A DNA stretch of 29,733 nt from CAYOOT01 sp964405665. Its GTDB lineage: Bacteria; Bdellovibrionota_C; UBA2361; SZUA-149; CAZDWZ01. How positions within the stretch are numbered: the first letter of the stretch is position 1; every line of letters begins with the position of its first letter. Position numbers and translations under genes: made by a program. The stretch lies in NCBI GenBank assembly GCA_964405665.1, contig CAYOOT010000029.1, positions 1 through 29,733 on the forward strand, read 5' to 3'. The notes beneath the pieces are model-generated. The model was not told where the DNA came from, did not search any database, and saw only the letters and a program-made list of their open reading frames with translations. Positions 22,661 to 29,733 of this stretch are shown here, piece by piece.

Positions 22661-22724
22661 ATATCTGGATGAACTTAATAACATCTTCCTCCTTAGATGA
22701 AAAGGATTAAGTTAATCCAGATAT
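22661..22724 (-). promoter_or_regulatory. 18-bp inverted repeat with a ribosome binding site in its loop
   Basis: ATATCTGGATGAACTTAA (22661-22678) is inverted at 22707-22724 with one mismatch. The 28-base loop, read on the minus strand, contains AAGGAGGAAGATG: a strong Shine-Dalgarno sequence and an ATG that opens only an 18-codon ORF. The right arm also covers the perfect palindrome GGATTAAGTTAATCC. It lies 42 bases upstream of the lasso-leader-like ORF. It could be a translational switch, an operator or a relic; there is no T-tract for a terminator. Confidence 0.5.
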
Positions 22725-22897
22725 TTCAATAATTTAAGAGCCTTAAATGCATTTTTATAGCCCCAGCTTATTTGATCTTTCCCTCGAAAATAGATCAGGG
22801 TAGAAGTAATAAAATGAAAAAAGAAGCGTACCAAATAGGGCCAAGGAATTAGTGTGTTTTCAGCAATAAAAAATATCCTCAAAACAATAAAGCACAA
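22712..22897 (-). pseudogene. Possible C-terminal remnant of a glycosyltransferase gene
   Basis: The minus-strand frame to the stop at 22712 reads IPWPYLVRFFFHFITSTLIY, then FRGKDQISWGYKNAFKALKL. This resembles the hydrophobic-basic C-terminal tail of GT2 glycosyltransferases. Its upstream part overlaps the aminotransferase start, so no intact gene is possible. It may be a relic of rearrangement at the island edge. The similarity is by eye and weak. Confidence 0.3.
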
Positions 22898-24005
22898 AAA
22901 TATTCAGAAAATTTTTTCTTCTTTCAATGAGAATGCTCTTTATTTTAATACAGGTTCTCTTGGAATTTGTTCTCAAGCTGTAACTGCAAAAGTTTTTGAT
23001 ACATGGAATAAAATAGAACAAAATCCTACAATGCAGGTTTGGGGACATTTCGCACGTGAGGTGGAAATAGTTCGTGAGAAAATTGCTAATTTCGTAAATG
23101 CTTCCAAAGAAGAAATATTTTTTAGCCAGAGTGCTACGGAGGGAATGAATACTCTTGTGCAAGGAATAAATTTTAGAGCGGGGGATAGAGTTCTAATTTC
23201 TTCAGATGAACATAGTGGTGTTTTAAGATGTTGGGAATATTGTGAAAAGCGATATGGTATTAAGATAGATCGTGTTAACTTTAGATCTGCTCAAGATAAA
23301 AAAGAAATAATTCAACTGCTTGAAAAACAGATTACAGCCGAAACAAAAGTGATTTGTTTAAGTCATGTGTTCTATACAACAGGTTTTCTAATGCCGGTTG
23401 AGGAAATTTCCAAAATAGCTAGTGAAAAAGCAATAATTTTTATTATTGATGGAGCTCAAGCTTGTGGAGTGCAAGAGATAAATCTTAAAAAAATTAATTG
23501 CTCTGCCTATGTAACAAGTGGACATAAGTGGCTAGGCGGGCCGAAGGGAACCGGTTTTCTATACTTAAATAAAGAAGCGAGATCCAAAATTTTTTCAATT
23601 AATCTTTATGGGAGCTCAGAAAATGTCAGTATTGACTTTAAGGGAGTCCCCGCAATTCCATCATTGATTGGTCTTGGTGTCGCAATTAAGGCAATTGAAA
23701 AAATTGGCTTAGCTAAAATTCAAGCAAGAATTTTATATTTAAGTGAAATACTTTATAAAGGGCTTTTGGAAATCAAAGAAATAAAACTTCTCAGTAAAGA
23801 ACCTGAGAAACAGGCAGCATCCTTAATTGCCTTTGAATTGCCAGCCAGGCATTTGTCCTCTACTTTTGTTGCAACTCTTTATCTGAAAGAGAGAATTACT
23901 CTGCGATCTATCGATCAACTGGGGATTGTGCGTATTTCAATTGATTATTCACATAGTGAAAAAGATGTCAGGAAACTTTTGAAATCAATTAAACAGTATT
24001 TATGA
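22854..24005 (+). CDS. Class V aminotransferase (isopenicillin-N-epimerase / desulfurase-like fold)
   Basis: A 383-residue PLP enzyme. The start is GTG 22854 with AAGGA at 22843-22847. YFNTGSLGICS at 30-40 is the family's N-terminal motif. SQSATEGMN (91-99) binds cofactor phosphate. DGAQA (199-203) holds the Asp that pairs with the pyridine nitrogen. SGHKW (222-226) carries the Schiff-base Lys225. The C-terminal loop has no RxGxxC-type catalytic Cys, so a cysteine desulfurase is unlikely. Related enzymes epimerise, transaminate or lyse amino-acid substrates. It opens the accessory island. An amino-sugar or peptide substrate is conceivable, but not shown. Confidence 0.85.
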   Translation: MFSAIKNILKTIKHKNIQKIFSSFNENALYFNTGSLGICSQAVTAKVFDTWNKIEQNPTMQVWGHFAREVEIVREKIANFVNASKEEIFFSQSATEGMNTLVQGINFRAGDRVLISSDEHSGVLRCWEYCEKRYGIKIDRVNFRSAQDKKEIIQLLEKQITAETKVICLSHVFYTTGFLMPVEEISKIASEKAIIFIIDGAQACGVQEINLKKINCSAYVTSGHKWLGGPKGTGFLYLNKEARSKIFSINLYGSSENVSIDFKGVPAIPSLIGLGVAIKAIEKIGLAKIQARILYLSEILYKGLLEIKEIKLLSKEPEKQAASLIAFELPARHLSSTFVATLYLKERITLRSIDQLGIVRISIDYSHSEKDVRKLLKSIKQYL

Positions 24006-24008
24006 ATA

Positions 24009-24755
24009 TTAAGATTTTTCTAACCAGGAAAAATCGTGATTTTTACCATAACGTCGTTCCAAAGTATTTTTTAGCATTTGCCGATAATGTATTTTAGACT
24101 TTTCAATTATCTTCTTACTTCTGGTTAAAGAAGCGGAGTGTCGTCGCCAGAGATAATAAAATTCTCCCTGAAGATATTGGAATTCTGTTATTTCTGAAAG
24201 CTTCATCCAGAGATCCCGATCAAGCATGTGCGAGCGAAAGCGTTCATCATAACCACCAACTTCTTGCATAAGATTTTTACGAAACATTGCTCCGGCATGA
24301 TTTGTTGCATTTTTAATAATATCCCAGCTATGCTGAAAATTCTTCGCGCAGACACATGGTTTATTGGGCTTATCCATTTCTACCCAAATAATATCTCCAT
24401 AAACCGCACCAATCTTCGGAGAGCTATCTAAGATCTTACTTAATCTTGATAAATTATTAGGAAGCATTAGGTCATCTGAATCACAAGGAGTAATATAACT
24501 TCCTTGAGCTTTAGCGATTAGCCTATTACGGGTAACGCCGTCACCCATATTTTTTCTATTAGAGAAAATTTTAACTTTTGGGTGTAGTTTGAATTTATTA
24601 GCAATTTGAAGTGTCCTGTCAGTAGAAGCATCATTGATAATAATTACTTCAAAAGAATTGAATTGTTGATTGATTACACTTTCAATTGTTTCTTCAATGT
24701 ACTTTTCAGTGTTGTAGGCAGGAATAATTACGGAAACTTTTACCTTTGTTGACAT
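24009..24755 (-). CDS. GT2 family glycosyltransferase A
   Basis: A 248-residue GT-A enzyme. KVSVIIPAYNTEKYIEETIE at 6-25 is the nucleotide-sugar binding start of GT2. TPCDSDDLM at about 89-97 holds the metal-binding DXD-type acidic cluster. A C-terminal DERFRSHMLDRDLWMKLSE segment supplies the acceptor-side acidic residue. No membrane segment is visible; it would act at the cytoplasmic face. It is a close paralogue of 26339-27073: 38 of the first 60 residues agree by eye. It sits 4 bases from the epimerase gene upstream, so it is in the same operon. Donor and acceptor are unknown. Confidence 0.88.
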   Translation of the reverse strand: MSTKVKVSVIIPAYNTEKYIEETIESVINQQFNSFEVIIINDASTDRTLQIANKFKLHPKVKIFSNRKNMGDGVTRNRLIAKAQGSYITPCDSDDLMLPNNLSRLSKILDSSPKIGAVYGDIIWVEMDKPNKPCVCAKNFQHSWDIIKNATNHAGAMFRKNLMQEVGGYDERFRSHMLDRDLWMKLSEITEFQYLQGEFYYLWRRHSASLTRSKKIIEKSKIHYRQMLKNTLERRYGKNHDFSWLEKS

Positions 24756-24759
24756 AATT

Positions 24760-25737
24760 CTAATGTGTTTTTTCTAGAGAAGCTCGAATATCATTAATGA
24801 TATTATTAATTGAAAATTGAGGTTGCCAATTAATTAACTTTTGCGCCTTTTCTAAAGAAGGATAACGTAATTCAATATCTTCAAAATTTTCTCCAAAGAC
24901 TTTTTTTGCATCGATAAATTCTATCGTGGATTTTGATTTAGTTAAAGTAATTACAAGCTTAGCTAATTCTATAATTGAAATTTCCTGATTACTTCCAAGA
25001 TTAATCACTTCGCCAGCAGTATGGGGAGATTCCATTATTCTTTTGAGGCCTTTTACAATGTCGTAAACTGAACAAAAACATCTTTTTTGTTTTCCATCAC
25101 CATAAACAGTAAGTGGTTGGTTGTTCAATGCCTGATTTATAAAAGTAGGTACAACCATTCCATAATCTGCAACTTGTCTGGGTCCAACTGTATTAAATAA
25201 CCGGACAATTCTTACCGGAAGCTGTTGCTCCCTAAAATAGGCTAAGGATAAAAATTCCGTTAAATGTTTCGCGCAAGCATAAGACCAACGAAGTTTGCTG
25301 GGTTCACCTAAGACACAATCGTTTTCTTCTTTAAAAGGATAATCTTGAGATTTGCCATATACTTCACTAGTAGAAAAAATTAGAAGGGGTTTTTGGTGTT
25401 TACTGGCAGTTTCCAAAATAGTTTGGCTCGTCTGAAATATATTCTGGATTGATTGAACAGTTTTATCCATGATTAATCTTACACCGACAGAAGAGGCTAA
25501 ATGAAAAATAAAACCAGTATTGGCTATTTCTTCTTCCAAAAGACGTTGATTATTTACTGTATCAATTATCACTTTTAGCTGTGGATGATCTTTGAAATTT
25601 TTAAGATTATCTATTCTTCCTGTTGAAAGATTGTCAATGATTGTAACATGAAATTGCGATCGAAGTAGCTCTTCTGCCAGATGAGAACCGATAAATCCTG
25701 CTCCCCCAGTAATAAGAACTTTATTATTATTTTTCAT
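24760..25737 (-). CDS. NAD-dependent epimerase/dehydratase (extended SDR)
   Basis: A 325-residue extended short-chain dehydrogenase. GGAGFIGS at 11-18 binds NAD. STSEVYG (122-128) supplies the active-site Ser/Thr, and Y153xxxK157 (SYACAKHL) is the catalytic pair. RIVRLFNTVGPRQ and VYGDGKQKRCFCSVYDIVKG are substrate-binding motifs shared by UDP-glucose 4-epimerases, UDP-glucuronate decarboxylases and nucleotide-sugar dehydratases. Exact chemistry cannot be fixed. It makes a nucleotide sugar, most simply for the two neighbouring GT2 enzymes. Confidence 0.88.
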   Translation of the reverse strand: MKNNNKVLITGGAGFIGSHLAEELLRSQFHVTIIDNLSTGRIDNLKNFKDHPQLKVIIDTVNNQRLLEEEIANTGFIFHLASSVGVRLIMDKTVQSIQNIFQTSQTILETASKHQKPLLIFSTSEVYGKSQDYPFKEENDCVLGEPSKLRWSYACAKHLTEFLSLAYFREQQLPVRIVRLFNTVGPRQVADYGMVVPTFINQALNNQPLTVYGDGKQKRCFCSVYDIVKGLKRIMESPHTAGEVINLGSNQEISIIELAKLVITLTKSKSTIEFIDAKKVFGENFEDIELRYPSLEKAQKLINWQPQFSINNIINDIRASLEKTH

Positions 25738-25760
25738 GGCCTAAGAATTTTTTAAAATAA

Positions 25761-26243
25761 TTAATAAAATCGCGAAATCAATAAATTAAGGAACTTATAA
25801 CGTTTTGTTAATAATCTTATTTTTATCCGAATTAAATCTATTTTAATTTGCAGAAACTTCATCAGAGCGTTGATTATTCTCCAGGAAAATTGACGACTAA
25901 AGCTTTTTCCACAAATAATGACTTTAGCATAGTAACTATCTTCCATAATAGAAGGTTCTTTCCACCAACGGAAATCGCCTTTGGTATAAAATTTAAAAAT
26001 TGTATTTATTACTTGTTCTTTTCTAAGAACTCGGTGAATAACCATTTTATCTTCTATCTTAAAGAGGATAATATCTCCTAGGCATATTTCTGAAAAGGGA
26101 ATTCGTTGGATGGTTATCCAATCGCCTGGAAATATTGTAGGGAACATACTATTACCGCTTGCCTGGATAGTCATCCGTTTTCCTTCAGAGAGTGTTTCCT
26201 TTAGTAAATCAAGAACAATTGGCGAGATATTTTCAGAATCCAT
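25761..26243 (-). CDS. S24/S26-type peptidase (Ser/His, signal-peptidase-like)
   Basis: A 160-residue protein. ASGNSMFPTIFPGD (28-41) has the nucleophile Ser32. KMVIHRV (66-72) has His70 where bacterial leader peptidases have Lys, as in SipW and eukaryotic or archaeal signal peptidases. TKGDFRWW provides the family's GD motif. There is no obvious N-terminal membrane anchor, but the C-terminal 45 residues are very basic and partly hydrophobic. Small enzymes like this often sit beside PqqD-like and HprK-like genes. It may process an exported or modified peptide; that is inference. It shares direction with the GT, epimerase and PqqD genes. Confidence 0.82.
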   Translation of the reverse strand: MDSENISPIVLDLLKETLSEGKRMTIQASGNSMFPTIFPGDWITIQRIPFSEICLGDIILFKIEDKMVIHRVLRKEQVINTIFKFYTKGDFRWWKEPSIMEDSYYAKVIICGKSFSRQFSWRIINALMKFLQIKIDLIRIKIRLLTKRYKFLNLLISRFY

Positions 26244-26338
26244 TAGATTTAAAAGATTAGATTTTTCATTAAAATTGTTTTTAATCTATATAACAAGAAT
26301 TATTAGTTCCTGCATTTTAATAAGCTGAGGTGCATCAT

Positions 26339-27073
26339 TTAAAAACCAAAACTATAATGTTCTCCATACCGCCGTTTTAAAGTTCTTAAAAGCATTGCCT
26401 GATAATTTTCTTTTGTTTTTTTCATGATTTTTTTGTTTCGGGTAATGGAAGAGGAATGCCGTCTCCAAAGATAATAAAATTCTCCTGCAAGATATTTAAA
26501 TTGTGTTATTTCTGAGAGTTTTATCCACAATTCCCAATCTGTCATTTGGGTACGGAAACGCTCATCATAACCTCCAATTTTTTGAAGTAAGTCTTTACGA
26601 AACATGGAACCCGCATGATTAGGGGCATTTTCAAAAATATCCCAACTATTCTTAAAATCTTTTCCAGAGACACTAGGCTGGAGTGATTTGTTCATTTCTA
26701 TGGCTAAAATATCTCCATAAACTGCTCCAATTTTGGGAAAACGATCCAAGATGGTACTTAATCGATTAAGATTATTAGGAAGCATGATATCATCAGAATC
26801 ACAGGGAGTTATATATTCGCCTTTTGCCTTAGCGATTAATAGGTTGCGGGTAGCTGTTTCGCCGAGATTTTTTTTATTTTGAAAAATTGAGACTTTAGGA
26901 TTATGAGAATATTGATTAATTATGCTAAATGTTTTGTCTGTTGAAGAATCATCGATAATGATTATTTCAGAGTCATCAAACTTTTGATTTAAAACACTTT
27001 CAATTGTTTCTGCAATATATTTTTCTGTATTGAAAGCAGGGATGATTACAGATACTTTAATTTTTTTTGGCAT
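26339..27073 (-). CDS. GT2 family glycosyltransferase B (paralogue of A)
   Basis: A 244-residue GT-A enzyme with the same motifs as its paralogue: KVSVIIPAFNTEKYIAETIE, TPCDSDDIM and a C-terminal DERFRTQMTDWELWIKLSE. The two differ in the acceptor-side motif (LDRDLW against TDWELW), so they may add the same sugar to different acceptors or build alternating linkages. The spacing of the copies (the epimerase and the S24/S26 peptidase lie between) indicates duplication followed by divergence rather than recent tandem copying. Confidence 0.88.
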   Translation of the reverse strand: MPKKIKVSVIIPAFNTEKYIAETIESVLNQKFDDSEIIIIDDSSTDKTFSIINQYSHNPKVSIFQNKKNLGETATRNLLIAKAKGEYITPCDSDDIMLPNNLNRLSTILDRFPKIGAVYGDILAIEMNKSLQPSVSGKDFKNSWDIFENAPNHAGSMFRKDLLQKIGGYDERFRTQMTDWELWIKLSEITQFKYLAGEFYYLWRRHSSSITRNKKIMKKTKENYQAMLLRTLKRRYGEHYSFGF

Positions 27074-27105
27074 AGCTCCGAGATGTTTGATCTAACTTTT
27101 GTAAT

Positions 27106-27390
27106 TTAATCCACTATCTCGATAATTTTTAACTTGCGCATGTCTTCAGCAAATTTAATAATATCAGTAGAAACTTTTGTTAATTTTTCATTATACTTTT
27201 TTGAAATGTCTTCAGCTATTTTTTTAATTGAATTTTTAGAACTAATTTTTTTCCAAATTTCTAATCCAATATCGTCTAGCTCATAATAATCGCCATTTTC
27301 CAGATTGAGAATAATTGCTTCTCCATTTATTTCGCGCCAAGTTAGATGACTATTGATTTTTACTTTGGTATTTTCAGTAATTTGCTTCAT
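27106..27390 (-). CDS. PqqD-like peptide chaperone / RiPP recognition element
   Basis: A 94-residue protein. Residues 10-40 give the winged beta-hairpin (VKINSHLTWREINGEAIILN, then LENGDYYELDDIG). The helical part follows (LEIWKKI, then IKKIAEDISKKYNE and a last helix ending DMRKLKIIEIVD). This is the PqqD fold, which binds leader peptides of ribosomal natural-product precursors and presents them to modifying enzymes. Length is normal for the stand-alone form. It is the most upstream gene of the minus-strand run and lies back-to-back with the HprK-like gene. No radical SAM partner is in view. Confidence 0.85.
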   Translation of the reverse strand: MKQITENTKVKINSHLTWREINGEAIILNLENGDYYELDDIGLEIWKKISSKNSIKKIAEDISKKYNEKLTKVSTDIIKFAEDMRKLKIIEIVD

Positions 27391-27497
27391 ACGCTAAGCC
27401 TTTATAAACTTTTAAGTTTTGTTCTCTTTCGTTGTCTGATATTACAAACAGAGATTTTATTAAACTAATACTTATTTTAGATATATTTGCTTGCAAT

Positions 27498-28472
27498 ATG
27501 GGTTCAATTTATCGACAATCATATGACTTTTTTGGCAAGATTATTGAGATTCGAAGCGACCGCCGAGATATTTTAAAAAATTTACATCTAGTCTGGGGTG
27601 AATTTTCATCAGCCAAATTAAAGGCTAAACCTCAAGCGATCATTGAAATTCTTAGAGAAAATACTTTTCCGAAAATTTCTAAAAAACAATTTTTTCAAAA
27701 TGATCACTTATTACTAATGATCAATAAGAATCAAAGTATTGTTGCCCAGTTTCATCAATATTCCTGGCAAATTTATGTGCAAATGTTTAAGGAGTTATCG
27801 GCCAAGCATATTGTATTTGAGCTAGGTTTTGTAGATTCACTCTTAACGGTAATTCTAAACCGCTTGGGTGTGCAGGAGGTTCACGCAGCTGTTTTAGGCT
27901 GGAAAAAGAAAGCGATCCTCATGCCCGGAAAAGCAGGTTCCGGTAAAACGACAACTTCTCTGCAGTTAGTTAAAGAGGGCTTTACTTTATTGGCAGATGA
28001 TCAAGTATTTCTGAAAGAAGTTAAGCAGAACATACATGCCTTTGCTAATAATAAAAAGCTTCGATTCTTATTAGGAAATAAATCAATTGATTTATTTCCA
28101 GAGCTAAAGTTCCTTAAAAAGCTTCCTTATTCAAAAATGAAGCCTGCTCCAAAGAGAGCATTAACAGCAGCACAATTAAAAAAAATATATAATTGTAAAT
28201 TTTCCAAAGAAGAAAAAATCCAGGCAATTGTTTTCCCGCGAATAACTACTAGAAAAACTTCCAGGATTAAGCCCATCTCTTCTCAACAAGCATTGCTTAA
28301 ACTTTTAGGAAAAACTTCCCGCTCAAAAAAGTCCCTGATCAAGGATCAATTAGGAATTACTAAGCAATTTAATTTATTTTGCCTTTTATCCACAAAATAC
28401 CCAGCTTACGATCTGGAAATAGGACAGGAAAATAAAAATGTTCCTCAATTAATCCGTGATGTTTTAAGATAA
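27498..28472 (+). CDS. HPr-kinase-like P-loop protein (HprK-related)
   Basis: About 324 residues from ATG 27498. A TTG at 27432 would add 22 residues, but neither has a ribosome binding site and MGSIYRQSYDFFGKIIEIRS looks like a natural start. VHAAVLGW with His129, Walker A GKAGSGKT at 144-151 and LLADDQVFL with Asp167-168 reproduce the HprK kinase core. The N-terminal half is unlike HprK/P, and the phosphorylase loop is not evident. Related proteins lie beside PqqD-like genes in peptide clusters, and some phosphorylate lasso precursors at a C-terminal Ser. The same operon layout suggests a peptide or carrier substrate here. Confidence 0.82.
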   Translation: MGSIYRQSYDFFGKIIEIRSDRRDILKNLHLVWGEFSSAKLKAKPQAIIEILRENTFPKISKKQFFQNDHLLLMINKNQSIVAQFHQYSWQIYVQMFKELSAKHIVFELGFVDSLLTVILNRLGVQEVHAAVLGWKKKAILMPGKAGSGKTTTSLQLVKEGFTLLADDQVFLKEVKQNIHAFANNKKLRFLLGNKSIDLFPELKFLKKLPYSKMKPAPKRALTAAQLKKIYNCKFSKEEKIQAIVFPRITTRKTSRIKPISSQQALLKLLGKTSRSKKSLIKDQLGITKQFNLFCLLSTKYPAYDLEIGQENKNVPQLIRDVLR

Positions 28473-28494
28473 CTTAATTTAAGATATTAAATTA

Positions 28495-29259
28495 TTAAAA
28501 GTAATTCTTAAACAGATTGCGGAGTATTATTTTAAACATTTTCTTATATGCTCTCTTGGTATTTTCCCAATTGCCAGTAAAAATACGTTCATACATCCCC
28601 AGTTTTTTCCAAAACAAAGACATACTTCCATAATGGATAAAATATTGGCGGAGTTGGTCTAGGGCAACCGCTTTTCCTTGCTTATCAAACTCATGAAAAA
28701 GGAACTGCCCAGTATCATAACAAAAGATTTTTTTCTTGCCAGGAACCGTATTTTCTAACTCTGTTTCTCTTTTGCTAAAAGGGTCTTTAATTAAACTAAG
28801 TGCAGAAGTTCTAAATAAAGCTATCCAAATTGAAAATTTTTTATTTCCTCCTGTAATATAAATTGCATCTTCAGTTTCATCGTCAGAAACAGGAAAGTCA
28901 TGGCAATAAACAAGATTAGCATTTTTTTCTTCTGCAGTTAAAAGCATTAATTCTAGCCAGCCATCTTTAATTATTTCAATATCAGAATCTAAGGTAACTA
29001 AATATGGGGTATCAACGGTTTTAAATAATTCATTAAGTGCTCGATCGTGAGTATATAGTTTTTCTTTAATAATTAAATTTATTTTTCCTTCTGCCTGTAG
29101 CTTTTCCAAAAAAGGAATTCGCTGATAACTATTGGCTGAATCCAAAACTGAAATTTTAAAAGGAATCTTGGTATATTTGAATAAACTATGGATTACTAGT
29201 TCAATTAAATGTTTTATATTAGTACTAGCAATTAAAATTGTTACTTGGGCTTCACCCAT
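28495..29259 (-). CDS. GT-A fold glycosyltransferase-like protein
   Basis: A 254-residue protein. QVTILIASTNIKHLIELVIH at 5-24 and a following SVLDSANS resemble the GT2 donor site. YLVTLDSDIEI at about 86-96 holds a DXD motif. A C-terminal basic tail (YKKMFKIILRNLFKNYF) could touch the membrane. It is divergent from the two GT2 paralogues. AAGGA six bases before ATG is a good ribosome binding site. It faces the HprK-like gene tail to tail with 22 bases between stops. The donor sugar is unknown. Confidence 0.8.
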   Translation of the reverse strand: MGEAQVTILIASTNIKHLIELVIHSLFKYTKIPFKISVLDSANSYQRIPFLEKLQAEGKINLIIKEKLYTHDRALNELFKTVDTPYLVTLDSDIEIIKDGWLELMLLTAEEKNANLVYCHDFPVSDDETEDAIYITGGNKKFSIWIALFRTSALSLIKDPFSKRETELENTVPGKKKIFCYDTGQFLFHEFDKQGKAVALDQLRQYFIHYGSMSLFWKKLGMYERIFTGNWENTKRAYKKMFKIILRNLFKNYF

Positions 29260-29430
29260 AAAAAATCCTTAAGACAAAGTCTAATTTAGGCTAAAAAATT
29301 AGCACACTTTTTTTAGTGGCAGAAGCTAAATTATTAAATTAGATTTTATCTAAGAAGTTTTTTAGAGACTGTAAATTAAACTGTGTAATTAATTACATGG
29401 AATTTCCATATAGGTAATTAAAAGCATAAA
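29260..29430. other. Non-coding region with a 14-base palindrome
   Basis: AT-rich, no convincing ORF. TGTAATTAATTACA at 29384-29397 is a perfect palindrome and a possible operator for the GT-like gene, whose start is about 125 bases away. Confidence 0.4.
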
Positions 29431-29515
29431 ACGTACGGAGCGCGGACTTTAGTCCGCTTATTTCCAAATATTTTTAGTAGAGCAGAATAAAAGTTTGGTA
29501 TTAAGCGGACTAAAG
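29431..29515. repeat. GAGCGCGGACTTTAGTCCGC inverted-repeat element
   Basis: GCGGACT-TT-AGTCCGC (29442-29457) is a tight hairpin. CTTTAGTCCGCTTA (29447-29460) is exactly inverted at 29502-29515, so a larger hairpin is an alternative fold. The left end, 29431-29450, recurs inverted at 5555-5574 (19/20). Confidence 0.75.
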
Positions 29516-29733
29516 GGCATCTCTAAAAATTAAACAAAACAAATATCTGATTCTTACAAACATTTTATTTTGGCTATTAACAATGTAGGGGCACCCATTC
29601 GATGGGCGCCCGGCTGACCAATATATTTTGGAATTCCGGGCACCCATAAAGGGTGCTCCCTACAATTAAATTTTTGTGATTTAAACATCCTAAACAATTA
29701 TTCTACCTAATTTTTAGAGATGCCCTAAAGTCC
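29507..29733. repeat. Composite element with 25-bp terminal inverted repeats
   Basis: Arm 29507-29531 (GGACTAAAGGGCATCTCTAA and on) is inverted at 29709-29733 with 23 of 25 matches. Between the arms, about 177 bases hold the whole GTAGGGGCA repeat (29585-29663). There is no ORF for a transposase, so it is MITE-like at most. The right arm ends at the window edge and may continue. Confidence 0.7.
29585..29663. repeat. GTAGGGGCA-type palindromic dispersed repeat, copy B
   Basis: 79 bases from GTAGGGGCACCC to GGGTGCTCCCTAC. The left hairpin is GGCACCCAT-TCG-ATGGGCGCC (one mismatch) and the right is GGGCACCC-ATAAA-GGGTGCTC. It shares ends and plan with 13319-13395, and its right half is identical to 2291-2307. 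Confidence 0.8.

Noticed and set aside
22625..22690. Frame reading KEEDVIKFIQISSDSNKENK on the minus strand after the inverted repeat
   Set aside because: It looks protein-like but has no start codon and a stop directly upstream; kept only as a possible relic.
22860..23162. 100-codon minus-strand ORF inside the aminotransferase
   Set aside because: It lies wholly under a complete PLP enzyme gene with all its motifs; its composition fits a shadow ORF.
22854..24005. Cysteine desulfurase (IscS/SufS)
   Set aside because: The PLP motifs fit class V, but the mobile-loop catalytic Cys is not seen near the C-terminus, and the A-type carrier gene is 15 kb away.
27498..28472. Canonical HPr kinase/phosphorylase
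   Set aside because: Walker A and the Asp pair match, but the N-terminal half differs, the phosphorylase loop is not evident and no PTS gene is near.

Overview
The window comes from a low-GC, Gram-negative (LPS-bearing) bacterium. It carries kdsA (Kdo synthesis), lptC-lptA-lptB, lptF-lptG, an OmpA-family protein, a LolB-like lipoprotein and sigma-54. The order kdsA-lptCAB-rpoN-hpf-rapZ is the classic proteobacterial locus without ptsN and npr. I cannot fix the lineage from this sequence; an uncultured proteobacterial or deltaproteobacterial-type genome is the best guess. Two runs of 100 N (2308-2407 and 6229-6328) show that this is a scaffold with joined contigs.

Layout. Positions 1-5539 (+) hold envelope LPS export, then rpoN, hpf and rapZ. 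At 5635-6228 (-) lies a metallopeptidase cut by the second gap. Positions 6561-10267 (+) hold a class I aldolase, an A-type Fe-S carrier, an OmpA-family protein and a secreted Cys-rich repeat protein. Positions 10320-11646 hold two divergent MerR-like genes around a perfect 20-bp inverted repeat. Pyruvate kinase (-) follows. Positions 13319-13911 are a dense repeat island with tRNA-Val(UAC), tRNA-Asp(GUC), a defective copy of part of each, and many short hairpins. Next come an EamA transporter (+), a 546-aa protein with a CheD-like domain behind a twin-operator promoter (-), and rpsU-lptF-lptG (-). Positions 19415-22462 (+) hold a small acidic protein, a TPR lipoprotein and a LolB-like lipoprotein.

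Positions 22463-29259 form an accessory island. It contains a class V aminotransferase, two paralogous GT2 glycosyltransferases, an NAD-dependent epimerase/dehydratase, a Ser/His S24/S26-type peptidase, a PqqD-like protein, an HPr-kinase-like protein and a third GT-A-like protein. On the minus strand at its edge is a 31-codon ORF behind a good ribosome binding site. Its residues match the lasso-peptide leader pattern YxxPx[LV]xxxGxxxxxT with exact spacing. PqqD-like proteins bind such leaders and HPr-kinase-like enzymes are known to modify lasso precursors, so this is the best candidate for an undescribed peptide-modification or peptide-glycan system. No lasso cyclase or B2 protease is visible.

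The right end (29431-29733) is a composite of inverted repeats. Fragments of it recur at 2291 (at the edge of the first N gap), 5555 and, by architecture, at 13319.
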